Shown: positions 37,581 to 45,832 of the stretch, in pieces
Layout: each line of letters begins with the position of its first letter
Position numbering within the stretch: the stretch's first letter is position 1
NCBI GenBank assembly: GCA_003104995.1
Contig: PQAO01000021.1
Coordinates: forward strand, 365,918 to 429,917
DNA from: Dehalococcoidia bacterium
GTDB lineage: Bacteria > Chloroflexota > Dehalococcoidia > Tepidiformales > Tepidiformaceae
Direction: 5' to 3'
Length of the DNA: 64,000 bases
Program-made: the position numbers and the translations under genes
Notes under the pieces: generated by a model
Database searches by the model: none
What the model was told of the DNA's origin: nothing
The model's input: the letters and a program-made list of their open reading frames with translations, nothing else

Positions 37581-38813
37581 CTACAGCGAGTTCAGCTGGC
37601 CTGGGCGTTCGGCGGTGGGCTCATCCACCGTGACGCGTACGATTTCACCGCCGTTGCTGTCGAGCCCAATGATCGTGTCGTTGAAGATCTCCCTCGTCTG
37701 CCCGCCCACGTTGAGTTCTCCGGTCTTCGGACCCTGTTCTATCCTGTACCCGAACACGATGCGCTGGCTGGCGCGGAAGAGTTGGAGCACAGCGAGCGTC
37801 TCGCGCGTGGGGTTCGTATAGGCGGCGATCGCATCATCCACGCCCGGCCCGAACATCTGGCGAAGGTAGGGACGGGGTACCCAGCGGGGTGGGATGTAGT
37901 AGACGTTCGGTTGTGTGCCGAACTGGGGGTAGAGCGGGAGGGCAATTTTGGCCACATGGACTAGGTAATATAGCGGGTTCTTCCGGTCCTCGATCCACTC
38001 GCCATTCGCGTCGACCTGGACCAGCCCTTGCAGGCGAATCTTCCCAACGCAGGCCGTCATGCAGCGTGTTTCCATGGGCAGGCCTTCCGTAAGCGGGTCC
38101 GACGCTTCGACCCTGGGGTAACAGGCGATGCACTTCTCTGACGTGCGCGTGCTGGGCCGATACATGGACTTCTTGTAGGGGCATGCTTCGACGCACTTGC
38201 GATAACCCCGGCAACGGTTCTGGTCGATGAGCACAATCCCGTCCTCTTCACGCTTGTAGATCGCGTTGCGTGGACATGCCGCGAGGCACGCTGGATATGT
38301 GCAATGGTTGCAAATGCGTTGGAGGTAGAAGAACCAGCCGGCATGCTCCGGGAGGGAAGCGCCTCCGGCAGGGATGGCTGTGGAAGTGTCCTCATGGATG
38401 TTCGGGGCCTTCCAGTCGGCTTCGGGCGGGATGTAGCCGGTGGCCATGGTGTTCACACCATCGGCGGTCTCAAAGATGGTTTTGCCATCGAACGTGCCGT
38501 AAGGGGCTGTCTTCGGGTCCTTCTTGGCCGGATCCCATACCTGTCCGCCGGGATTCGCCTTTTCCTGGAGTTCGAGGATATTGACATCCCAGTGGTTGGG
38601 GTACCCGCCATAGGGCTTCGTCTCGACGTTGTTCCACCACATCAACTCCTGACCCGGCGAGAACGTCCAGGTCGATTTGCATGCCATGGAGCAGGTCTGA
38701 CAGGCGATACATCGGTTGATGTTGAAGACGGCAGCAAACTGCCGCTTCGCCGCCCCACCCTCGAAGCGGTAATCCATTTCACGGCCGAGTTGCCAGTTGT
38801 AGACCTTCGGCAT
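37581..38813 (-). CDS. Type II DMSO-reductase-family iron-sulfur beta subunit (NXR/NarH-like)
   Basis: 410 residues with four iron-sulfur cluster motifs. The first is CIACQTCSMACK (Cys35, 38, 41, 45). CNHCTYPACLAACP and CRGYRKCVEACPYKK follow, and then CIACYPRVEA with CMTACVGKIR. In the third, Tyr replaces one Cys, at the position where NarH has Trp, so a [3Fe-4S] cluster is expected. The block WTFSPGQELMWWNNVETKPY resembles nitrite oxidoreductase/nitrate reductase beta chains. It starts within the stop of the 90-residue gene (TAATG). Confidence 0.88.
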   Translation of the reverse strand: MPKVYNWQLGREMDYRFEGGAAKRQFAAVFNINRCIACQTCSMACKSTWTFSPGQELMWWNNVETKPYGGYPNHWDVNILELQEKANPGGQVWDPAKKDPKTAPYGTFDGKTIFETADGVNTMATGYIPPEADWKAPNIHEDTSTAIPAGGASLPEHAGWFFYLQRICNHCTYPACLAACPRNAIYKREEDGIVLIDQNRCRGYRKCVEACPYKKSMYRPSTRTSEKCIACYPRVEASDPLTEGLPMETRCMTACVGKIRLQGLVQVDANGEWIEDRKNPLYYLVHVAKIALPLYPQFGTQPNVYYIPPRWVPRPYLRQMFGPGVDDAIAAYTNPTRETLAVLQLFRASQRIVFGYRIEQGPKTGELNVGGQTREIFNDTIIGLDSNGGEIVRVTVDEPTAERPGQLNSL

Positions 38814-39085
38814 TACGACACCTCCTTGATCGATCCTGTACGGAACACGTCATCAATGATTCCTTGCACGAACTCCGGTCCCCGATTTTTCAGGATCGCA
38901 TTAGTGCCAGCGAAAAAAGGTGAGCGAAAAAGCTTCGCGATTTGCTCGGGTGGAGTACCAAAGAGCGCATATTCTTCGATGAAGCAGCGTGCCATGACCG
39001 CGTCTGAATCGACCGTGGGATCGACGGGGTAGCGAACCGCAACGAACTCCAGCGGGTCATCGGCTTCAAAATCCTTTTCAGCCAT
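38813..39085 (-). CDS. 90-residue unknown protein between alpha and beta genes
   Basis: The ATG at 39085 shares one base with the alpha stop (TAATG), and its own TAA shares one base with the beta ATG, so translation is probably coupled in both directions. The product is acidic at the N-terminus (MAEKDFEADDPLEF) and then predicted helical, with MARCFIEEYALFGTPPEQIAK and a C-terminal RGPEFVQGIIDDVFR. There is one cysteine and no cluster motif, signal peptide or membrane segment. Its position suggests a small subunit or assembly factor of the molybdoenzyme. No family is recognised. Confidence 0.75.
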   Translation of the reverse strand: MAEKDFEADDPLEFVAVRYPVDPTVDSDAVMARCFIEEYALFGTPPEQIAKLFRSPFFAGTNAILKNRGPEFVQGIIDDVFRTGSIKEVS

Positions 39086-42000
39086 TACTGGACTCCCGTC
39101 ACGGTGACGATTGAACCGGCCAGGTAACGCTTCATGAAGTCGCTCTCCGCGGCCGGGCTCATGCCAGATGTTCCGGGCTTCCATAGCCCACTACCCGCAA
39201 GCCCACCGTCCTCGGCCTTCGTGATGCGTACGAGGGTTTCTTTGGGCGTCGTGTTAATCGCGTGGTTGTCTTCGTCAAACCCGAAGACAAACCCCATCCC
39301 GCCGACTTTCTTGTGGAACAGTGAGTCGGTCTGGTGCATCGGCGGTGCCCAACCTCGGGTAACACTCTGCTGGCTACCGTGCCGAAAGCTGGCCTGGTAG
39401 CCGGTTTCCGCGGCAAGCGCCCGGCCGTCTGGGCGTTCTTTCTGGGCCCGCACCGTTCGCGGCGTGGCCATGTTGTAGGCATGTTTCAGCATCGTCACAC
39501 CACGCGGGAAGCCCGGGTTGAAGTTGGCCCGGCCCATCAGCCGTGCCACATCCGTGGACGACGGGTCTTTATCCGCGCCGATGTATGGCCGGTCTGCCGG
39601 GTTCGCGTCAATCCAGACGTAGTCACCGTCGCTGATGCCGAGTGCGGCTGCGTCCTCCGGGTTCATATGAATCTGGACGTCGCCGATGCCGGGCATCCGC
39701 TTCTCCTCACGATAGACATCACTGAAGTTGCTGTTCCAGATCCAGTTCCAGTCGGTGACGGCCCATGATGAGTGCGTGCTGTGCCGTGATTTTGGCGTGA
39801 GGAAAAAGAACTGGAAGCCCTGGTCCCACAGCGGGTTCGCGGTTGCCTTCACCTGCGACCATGCCATTTTGATGTTGCGGACGGCCCGAAGGTCCGGGTC
39901 GGCGGTGTCAAGCGAGATGCCATAGTCGGTCGGACGAATGTACGGGCTCGTCGACACGATCACGTTCGGCAGGTAGCGCGTCGCCTCCACGGCTTCACGG
40001 TGCACGATGAGGTTCTCGCCGTATTCGATCGCCTCAGGAATATCGACGTATGCGTTCATGCGGCCGGTGTCTGTGTAGAACGGGAGGCTGTCCTCGACCT
40101 GCTCCTTGAAGGGGATGCGTGGGTAAGAGCGGTATTGGAAGAGAGCGCCTCCCTTAACGCCGTACTTCCCGGCCATGATGTCCTCGACGGTGTAGCCCTT
40201 CGTCGTAAACGATGCGGCGAGGACCCGGTCGAGATACACTTCCGGTGTTTTCGAGAACTTGAAATAGTCGGCGAATCGGGACTCCCCGGTAACCTTCGTC
40301 AAGGCGTTGGCGACACCGGCGAAGATCTCGACGTCATCCCGCGTATCGTTGAGGCTGGGGATGCCGCCTTTCCAAATCTGGAGGAAGGGGTTGGAACAGG
40401 AGCCACCCATTTCGAGGGTCTGAGCCTCCAGCCAGGAATTGGCGGGCAGACAAACATCGGAAAACTCCGTCGATCCAGTCCACTCGATTTCCTGATCGAC
40501 GATCATGTCGACCTTGGGGTTCACATTCTTGATCAGGTGATACGCCCATTTGGCCTGGTTGATCAGATTGGCATTGTTGAACCAGAGGACCTTCGTGGGC
40601 GTTGGCATGTGGGTCGTGCCCGTAAATACCTTGCGGCCAGCCGTCGGCGTATCCACGATCAACGGCCGGTCGCCGAATCCCCAGTAGGCCGTCTCTTCGT
40701 CGTGCTTGTACTCATGTGTTGTCTGGGCCGTATATCGGCCAGCCGGGTCAAGGACGGGGTTGAACGGATCTTCGTTTGCGTATCCGCCGACACCCGGTCC
40801 GTACCAGGGGGCAGCATGGAAGATTCCCCCCTTATAGTTCCCGGCCCACGTGCTCACACCACTCCCGTACCGTCCGATGTTCCCGGTTAGCATCGCGAGC
40901 AGATAGGCAGCCCGGTTATGAAGCGTGGCATGGAAGTAATGGTTAACGCCTTCGCCGATGTGGATGGCGGCCGGCTTAATCGTTGCCAGATCAGTGATGA
41001 GCCGCTCGATCAGGTTCTTGGGAGCACCGGTAATCTCGACGACCGTGTCAAGGTCATAGTCCTTGAGGTGCTCACGGTACATCGTGAGCACGCTCGCAAC
41101 CTCGACCTCCGTGCCGTCCGCAAGCTTCGCTTTTCCGCGGTAATCAAGCGCCGGATCGATCTTCTTGGCCATCATGCGGTCGCCAACGTCTTCGCGGCTG
41201 AGCGGCCGAAGGCTGTTGGAAGCAGAATCGAAGACCACGCGGTCGCCGTTCTGCTTCGCCTGGTCGGCGGTCATACCATGCAGGGCCATGCTGGGCCCGG
41301 CCGGATCCAGCGGTGCGCTATAACCTGCGATGAGTTCATCGGCGCGAAGTCGTTTGAGCGTATCCAGCCGGACCAGCAAGGGCAGGTCCGTAAATCGCTT
41401 GACGAAGTCCACATCGACCAGGTCCCGGTCAATGAGCGCCTTTGCGACTCCGAGGAGGAGTGCGGTATCCGAAAGGCCCGGCCGGACGGGAATCCAGTAG
41501 TCCGACTTCGTCGCCGGTGGCCCGTACTCCGGGACGATGGTCACGATTTTCCCGCCACGCTCCATGGTCTCGTGGAAGAAGTGGCTATCAGCCATTTTGT
41601 TTTCGACGAGGTTCTTACCAATCATGACGAGCAGCTTGCTGTGGCGCAGGTCGTTGAAGTCGGTCTCCGTCGATTGGAGCCCATGGACGAAGGGGAAGCC
41701 GGGCGCCTGGTCCCCGCGCCAGGTGTATTCAGACCAGCCGCGACCGCCCTTCGCCTCGTCTGGGCCCACGTTGCGGGCCTGAGCATCGAGTAGGGCGAGC
41801 ATATTGGCGAACCGGAACGGTCCGAACTTGCCAGCAACGCCGTGCGGCGGCAGCGAAGACCCAAATTTCATCGTGCGGGTCCCGGCGCCTTCCAAGTGTT
41901 CAAGCATCTCTTCGGGATAGCCGTCTTTGTCGATGAGACGGCGCCCACCTTCATCGCCGCTATACGCCTTCGCGATGGCCACGAGCGCCTTTGCGACGTA

Positions 42001-42537
42001 GTCGTTGGCTTCGTCCCATGACATGCGGACCCACTGGTCCTCGCCACGCGCATCGAATTTATACTTCGAACGCAGCGACGGGTCGTCGGACAGCGGCGGA
42101 AACCCGTCGTCAGCCCACTGTTTCCAGCCCTGCCGGATGGCCGGGTTCTTGGCCCGGTAGGGGCCATAGACGCGCCGGTGGAGTGTGTAACCCTTCAGGC
42201 AAGCACGTGGGTTCCAGGCGACGCTCGAACTGTTGCCCTGCGGGTCCTCGTACAGGCCGCCGTCATAGTTCTGTTCGATCCGGACGACCACGCCATTACG
42301 GACCATTGCCCGCAGACGGCACATATGCGTGTCGTTCGGCGCGCACACGAAGGTGAACGAGTCGTCGTAGGCGTATTGGTCCCGGTAGATCTTCTCCCAG
42401 CCGCGGTTGGGGTAGGCCTGGAGGGGATTGGTGATCCCCGGCGCCGATTGCAGGAACGCCATCTTCCGCTCGACGTAGAACGCGGTACCCGCCGCGACGG
42501 CCGCTGTGCTGACTTTGAAGAACCCTCGCCTATCCAA
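39085..42537 (-). CDS. Tat-exported type II DMSO-reductase-family molybdoenzyme alpha subunit (nitrite oxidoreductase/nitrate reductase-like)
   Basis: 1150 residues. The Tat motif DRRGFFKVS opens the chain (residues 2-10) and a hydrophobic run follows, so the catalytic subunit should face outside. The FS0 region is CAPNDTHMC (65-73) with a distal Cys113, like nitrite oxidoreductase and archaeal-type periplasmic nitrate reductases. Molybdopterin-binding segments include VRMSWDEANDYVAKAL, the GPDEAKGGRGWSEYTW block and GEGVNHYFHATLHNRAAYLL. The TTG start has AGGGGG seven bases upstream. With beta, haem-b gamma and TorD in the operon, the reaction is probably nitrate reduction or nitrite oxidation. 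Chlorate, perchlorate, selenate or another oxyanion cannot be excluded from sequence. Confidence 0.85.
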   Translation of the reverse strand: MDRRGFFKVSTAAVAAGTAFYVERKMAFLQSAPGITNPLQAYPNRGWEKIYRDQYAYDDSFTFVCAPNDTHMCRLRAMVRNGVVVRIEQNYDGGLYEDPQGNSSSVAWNPRACLKGYTLHRRVYGPYRAKNPAIRQGWKQWADDGFPPLSDDPSLRSKYKFDARGEDQWVRMSWDEANDYVAKALVAIAKAYSGDEGGRRLIDKDGYPEEMLEHLEGAGTRTMKFGSSLPPHGVAGKFGPFRFANMLALLDAQARNVGPDEAKGGRGWSEYTWRGDQAPGFPFVHGLQSTETDFNDLRHSKLLVMIGKNLVENKMADSHFFHETMERGGKIVTIVPEYGPPATKSDYWIPVRPGLSDTALLLGVAKALIDRDLVDVDFVKRFTDLPLLVRLDTLKRLRADELIAGYSAPLDPAGPSMALHGMTADQAKQNGDRVVFDSASNSLRPLSREDVGDRMMAKKIDPALDYRGKAKLADGTEVEVASVLTMYREHLKDYDLDTVVEITGAPKNLIERLITDLATIKPAAIHIGEGVNHYFHATLHNRAAYLLAMLTGNIGRYGSGVSTWAGNYKGGIFHAAPWYGPGVGGYANEDPFNPVLDPAGRYTAQTTHEYKHDEETAYWGFGDRPLIVDTPTAGRKVFTGTTHMPTPTKVLWFNNANLINQAKWAYHLIKNVNPKVDMIVDQEIEWTGSTEFSDVCLPANSWLEAQTLEMGGSCSNPFLQIWKGGIPSLNDTRDDVEIFAGVANALTKVTGESRFADYFKFSKTPEVYLDRVLAASFTTKGYTVEDIMAGKYGVKGGALFQYRSYPRIPFKEQVEDSLPFYTDTGRMNAYVDIPEAIEYGENLIVHREAVEATRYLPNVIVSTSPYIRPTDYGISLDTADPDLRAVRNIKMAWSQVKATANPLWDQGFQFFFLTPKSRHSTHSSWAVTDWNWIWNSNFSDVYREEKRMPGIGDVQIHMNPEDAAALGISDGDYVWIDANPADRPYIGADKDPSSTDVARLMGRANFNPGFPRGVTMLKHAYNMATPRTVRAQKERPDGRALAAETGYQASFRHGSQQSVTRGWAPPMHQTDSLFHKKVGGMGFVFGFDEDNHAINTTPKETLVRITKAEDGGLAGSGLWKPGTSGMSPAAESDFMKRYLAGSIVTVTGVQ

Positions 42538-42899
42538 TTGCAGGCCCCCTACCGACGTATTTCGTGATCAGATCGGGATCGCTTCCCCCCGGAAGACAGG
42601 GGCGCCGAGACCCACGAGAGTGTACGCTCCTGCAGGAAAACCCGGACGATAGCGAAACGGAATGGTTACGCCAACGTCCGTTGGTCGCGTCCTCGTGGGC
42701 CGAAGGATCCTGCCCGGCGCGATCGAGTCTTCCCATCCTTCTCCTCTTCCAGTCCGGGCACCCGGGTCTGATCGAATAACCGGTGCGCCCGCAACTGTTG
42801 GTCAGAAAGTGCGCTGCGGAACCTCGAAAGAATGTGACATTCGTCACGAGCGGCCGGGCGAGTGGGCCCGATGCGTCAGTTTGTCCCATACTTGGGTCT
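42538..42899. other. Divergent intergenic region between molybdoenzyme alpha and Crp/Fnr genes
   Basis: 362 bases between two divergent starts. It contains the ribosome site of the minus-strand alpha gene (AGGGGG complement at 42545-42550) and a CRP-type palindrome (42833-42848). A possible -10 box CATACT (42887-42892) lies directly before the regulator ATG. No small ORF with a credible ribosome site was seen, and no clear promoter for the alpha gene could be chosen by eye. Confidence 0.6.
42833..42848. promoter_or_regulatory. CRP/FNR-type palindromic operator upstream of the regulator gene
   Basis: TGTGACATTCGTCACG: half-sites TGTGA and TCACG are separated by six bases, one mismatch from the CRP consensus TGTGA-N6-TCACA. 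It ends 51 bases before the regulator start and is about 296 bases from the divergent alpha-subunit start. Similar sites occur at 45438-45453 and 45697-45712. Confidence 0.65.
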
Positions 42900-43583
42900 A
42901 TGCCCTCTGTGACCGCCGAACTCGTCCTCGGCATACCGCACCTCGCGATGCTCCCGCTCGCAGAGGCCGAACGCTTCGCCCGCGATGTCGTTGTCCGTCA
43001 GTACGCCGCCCGCGAGTTCATCGCCGTAGAGGGCGAGCCCTGCCGGGGCTTCTTCGTCTTGCTCTCCGGCCGGGCCCGCATCTTCCGCTCCGGGGCCGAC
43101 GGCCGGGAACAAATCCTCCGTCTCCTTGCGCCGGGCGATACATTCGGCGAAGTGCCCGTTTTCGACGGCGGGCCGAACCCCGCGACGGTCGAAGCTCTCG
43201 ACCTCTGCGACGTCGCCCTCGTTCCCTCGGCAGCCTTCCGGCTGATTGTGGCCCGCTATCCCGAAGTGGCCGTAGCCCTGCTCGGGCACTTCGCTCGCCG
43301 CCTGCGCTCGTTCACGGAGCTCGTCGAGCAAATCAGTCTCCAGACCGTCCAGCAGCGGATCGCCCGGTACCTCTATATGACCGCGCGCGAGGAAGGCGTC
43401 GAAACGCCCGATGGACTGGTGATCCCCCGGTCCATCACGCAGCAGGACCTGGCGGCCCTTGTCGGCAGCGTTCGCGAAGTCGTGAGCCGCACCATGCGCG
43501 TGATGGAAGAAGATGGCGTGGTGGAGATCCGGCGCAAGGAGATCCTGGTCCGCGACGCCGCCGCGCTCCGCAGCCTTATCTAG
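42900..43583 (+). CDS. Crp/Fnr-family transcriptional regulator
   Basis: 227 residues. A cyclic-nucleotide-binding-like beta barrel (about 12-125) includes GEPCRGFFVLLSGRARIF and GDTFGEVPVFDGG. The dimer helix and winged HTH (about 175-215) follow: ITQQDLAALVGSVREVVSRTM. The Arg-Ser of the CRP cAMP pocket is replaced by Asn-Pro-Ala, so cAMP binding is unlikely. There is no FNR cysteine cluster, so a DNR/NnrR-like or redox sensor role is possible. Arg192, Glu193 and Arg197 match the three CRP residues that read TGTGA, in agreement with the local palindromes. The ATG at 42900 lacks a ribosome site. Confidence 0.88.
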   Translation: MPSVTAELVLGIPHLAMLPLAEAERFARDVVVRQYAAREFIAVEGEPCRGFFVLLSGRARIFRSGADGREQILRLLAPGDTFGEVPVFDGGPNPATVEALDLCDVALVPSAAFRLIVARYPEVAVALLGHFARRLRSFTELVEQISLQTVQQRIARYLYMTAREEGVETPDGLVIPRSITQQDLAALVGSVREVVSRTMRVMEEDGVVEIRRKEILVRDAAALRSLI

Positions 43584-43878
43584 GGACGAGCCCGAGCTGG
43601 CGCAATGCCGCCATGTCCGCCATCCGGACATCCCACGGCGGATCGAACACCACCTCCACGCTCGTCGTCCCGTCCCGCTCTCCGTACTCCAGCACCGACT
43701 CGACCATCCCCACCAGCGCCTCGCCCATCGGGCACTGGGGGGATGTTGTCGTCATCGCGATGTGCACGTCCTCGCCTTCGACTTCGATGCCATACACAAG
43801 CCCGAGCGACACGATGTCTATCCCCAGCTCCGGATCGATGACGTGGCGCAGCTTCTGTTCGACGTCTCTGGTGTTCAT
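43576..43878 (-). CDS. DUF59/MIP18 family metal-sulfur cluster assembly protein
   Basis: 100-residue SufT/PaaD-type protein. The family core is clear: LRHVIDPELGIDIVSLGLVYGI, TTTSPQCPMGEAL with the conserved Cys, and VEVVFDPPWDVRMAD. Such proteins help load iron-sulfur clusters on client enzymes. It is the last gene of a three-gene minus-strand unit with the oxidase-like membrane protein and DUF2249, with a four-base overlap at its start. Its stop overlaps the convergent regulator stop by eight bases. Confidence 0.88.
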   Translation of the reverse strand: MNTRDVEQKLRHVIDPELGIDIVSLGLVYGIEVEGEDVHIAMTTTSPQCPMGEALVGMVESVLEYGERDGTTSVEVVFDPPWDVRMADMAALRQLGLVPR

Positions 43879-45188
43879 CTTGTTGCTACCTCTCCAGGGC
43901 CGATGCGGCGTGGTGCGGGCGCGTGTGGCGCCAGGACAATGTGGGCGAGTGAAACCATGTGAAGCGCCGCGCCGAGCGTGAGCATGAGGCCTCCGGCCCG
44001 CAGGATGTTGAGGTCGCCGAGGAGTGCCCCGGCAATCGCCACGATGGTCCCCGTGGTGTGGACAGCGAGGACCGCCCGGGCGGCTCCTTCGCTGTAGATG
44101 TCGGCCACGACGGGCACCGGCCGGATTCCGGCCAGTTGCCGGTACCGGTGGTACCAGACGAGGAAGGGCAGGATCTTGTAACTGTTGCCGATGAGCATGA
44201 TCCCCGCCCACCCGGAGACCCCCGCGATGCCATAGCCCAGGAGAAGGCGTGTTGGTTCGTGGCCGGGGCTGACCGGCTTGCCGATGGCCGCCAGCAGGCC
44301 AAGGCAGATCGTCACGACCAGGAACCCCAGCGAAACGAACGTCGCCCGGCCCTGCACATCAAGCGTCCGTCTCGAACGCGCGAGCATCAGGCGCAACATC
44401 TCTATGCCCCATGCGCCCGGGCCCGCGGCCATCGCCGCTGCCACCGCAAGACGCACCCACGGCCCCGGGTCCGCCATGAGTACCAGTCCGCCTCCCAGTG
44501 CGGCCGTCACCGTCAGAGCGAGGATCGGTCCGCCCGCCACCGGGCGTTTGCGCTGGACGACGTTGAACATCGGGGCGAGCTGGTAGGCCACGCCCATCAA
44601 CGTCAGGCCGAGCCACCCGAGGAGCCCGAGGTGCGCGTGCCCGGCCAGTCTGCCCATGGTCACCGGGAACCACAGGTGCTGCAGGGTGCCCGCCCAGGTG
44701 ATGCCGAATCCCGCCGTCACGGCCAGCATCACGAGCGAAGCCCCGAGGTACCGCGCGGGCAGCGCGCCCCGCCGCAATGTGCCGATCGCCGGAAATGCAT
44801 TTATGAGGAAGAGGATGAACGAGAGCACCAGTCCCGAAGCGGCATAACCCATCAACCGGACATCCCACTGCCAGAACGTCCAGACGAAGGCCGGAACGAC
44901 CGTCGCGTGCACGAAGAAGTGGACGCGCGCCAGCCTGGACGATACGAGCCGTCCCCCCAGGACCGCCGGCCCTAGCTGGTAGACGGCGCCGAAGATGCCC
45001 ATCGTGAGCCAGCCGATCACCGCGGCATGTGTCAGCGCCACTGTGCGCGGGGCGTTGATGGCCAGCAGCGTATCTCCGTTGGAGAAGGCCAGGATGAGCC
45101 CGGCCAGGGCAAGGCCCAGGGGCGCCGCCAGGAAGAATGGCGCCACCAGCGCCAGCGCGGGCCCCCGCCCTGGCGCTGCCAGGGTCAT
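43875..45188 (-). CDS. Haem-copper-oxidase subunit I-like membrane protein
   Basis: 437 residues with about twelve membrane helices. Two related helices carry LTHAAVIGWLTMGIFGAVYQ (about residues 52-71) and GHAHLGLLGWLGLTLMGVAY, which resemble the haem-ligand helices of NorB/cbb3 subunit I. Other histidines occur in WYHRYRQ, AVHTTG and LHMVSLAHIVLAPH. The full six-His set of a catalytic oxidase is not obvious, so it may be a haem protein without a complete binuclear centre or a divergent NO reductase. The DUF2249 and DUF59 genes on either side and the upstream CRP-type site point to nitrogen-oxide respiration. Confidence 0.75.
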   Translation of the reverse strand: MTLAAPGRGPALALVAPFFLAAPLGLALAGLILAFSNGDTLLAINAPRTVALTHAAVIGWLTMGIFGAVYQLGPAVLGGRLVSSRLARVHFFVHATVVPAFVWTFWQWDVRLMGYAASGLVLSFILFLINAFPAIGTLRRGALPARYLGASLVMLAVTAGFGITWAGTLQHLWFPVTMGRLAGHAHLGLLGWLGLTLMGVAYQLAPMFNVVQRKRPVAGGPILALTVTAALGGGLVLMADPGPWVRLAVAAAMAAGPGAWGIEMLRLMLARSRRTLDVQGRATFVSLGFLVVTICLGLLAAIGKPVSPGHEPTRLLLGYGIAGVSGWAGIMLIGNSYKILPFLVWYHRYRQLAGIRPVPVVADIYSEGAARAVLAVHTTGTIVAIAGALLGDLNILRAGGLMLTLGAALHMVSLAHIVLAPHAPAPRRIGPGEVATR

Positions 45189-45406
45189 GCGGTAACCCTC
45201 CGGACCGTCAGGACGAAGGCCTCGTCACGGCCATCGAACTCCCAGGTGAACCCACGGCGTTCGAGCTCCGGGTAGAGCAGGTGCGGCTCCCGGTCCATAA
45301 GGGCAACGACTTCATCGTCCGCTGCGAGACTGCCAAGCGCGGCAAGGATGCGGACCATCGGCTCGGGCGGTTGGAGCCCCCGATTGTCGAGTTGTATGGT
45401 GGCCAT
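45185..45406 (-). CDS. DUF2249 family protein
   Basis: 73 residues of the DUF2249 (TusA-like fold) family, with LDNRGLQPPEPMVRILAALGSL and the C-terminal YPELERRGFTWEF/VLTVRR segment. The function is unknown; such genes recur near NO- and cytochrome-related genes. The ATG at 45406 has no ribosome site. A TATCTT -10 box on the same strand (complement 45413-45418) would start transcription at about this ATG. The stop overlaps the next gene by four bases. Confidence 0.82.
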   Translation of the reverse strand: MATIQLDNRGLQPPEPMVRILAALGSLAADDEVVALMDREPHLLYPELERRGFTWEFDGRDEAFVLTVRRVTA

Positions 45407-45412
45407 GTGCCG

Positions 45413-45453
45413 AAGATACCGCGATTGACTCCGTCCACTGCGACAAAAGTCAC
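45413..45453 (-). promoter_or_regulatory. Activator-type promoter of the DUF2249 operon
   Basis: A palindrome TGCGACAAAAGTCACG (45438-45453) is centred about 40 bases before a predicted start at 45406. The -10 box TATCTT lies on the minus strand at complement 45413-45418. This is close to the geometry of class II Crp/Fnr activation (-41.5). The message would begin at the ATG, that is, leaderless. Confidence 0.5.
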
Positions 45454-45696
45454 GTCGTAAGCGGTTCCCGGGTTATTATCAGGGGCGGGATCACGCTCCT
45501 CGAGCGTTGGGGCACCCTGCCCTGAATCAGGAGCACGGTTCACACGGGGAAACGCAGGTCGACACTGAGCGCGCCAGGGTGCCACGTCTGGCTGTCAGTC
45601 CGTCGATTTGGGTCCCAAGGGGCCGTGTCCCGGTATCCGATTCCCGGCAAGCATGAGGAACCGGTTGCATGGCACGGGCGCCCCACTGAATGGGCT

Positions 45697-45712
45697 TGTG
45701 ATTAATGTCACA
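45697..45712. promoter_or_regulatory. Perfect CRP-type palindrome upstream of the cupredoxin-nos operon
   Basis: TGTGATTAATGTCACA matches TGTGA-N6-TCACA exactly. It lies 120 bases before the cupredoxin ATG. No strong -10 box could be selected downstream (GAGACT at 45734-45739 is a weak candidate). Confidence 0.7.
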
Positions 45713-45832
45713 GTTCCCCCCGGAACCCGGTCAGAGACTGGGGTTAAGACCGCGTCAAGCGTACCGCGAGAGTGCCCACCACTTCTCGCGCGGGCGCTCG
45801 GACACCACGCAAACAGGGAGAACCACAGACCA

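Larger units (their letters stand above)
45407..45832. other. Divergent intergenic region between DUF2249 and cupredoxin genes
   Basis: 426 bases that hold two CRP-type palindromes, one serving each direction, about 259 bases apart. The middle (45480-45690) has no credible gene: the open frame that runs through it on the plus strand is only an upstream extension of the cupredoxin frame. No hairpin terminator was seen. Confidence 0.6.
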
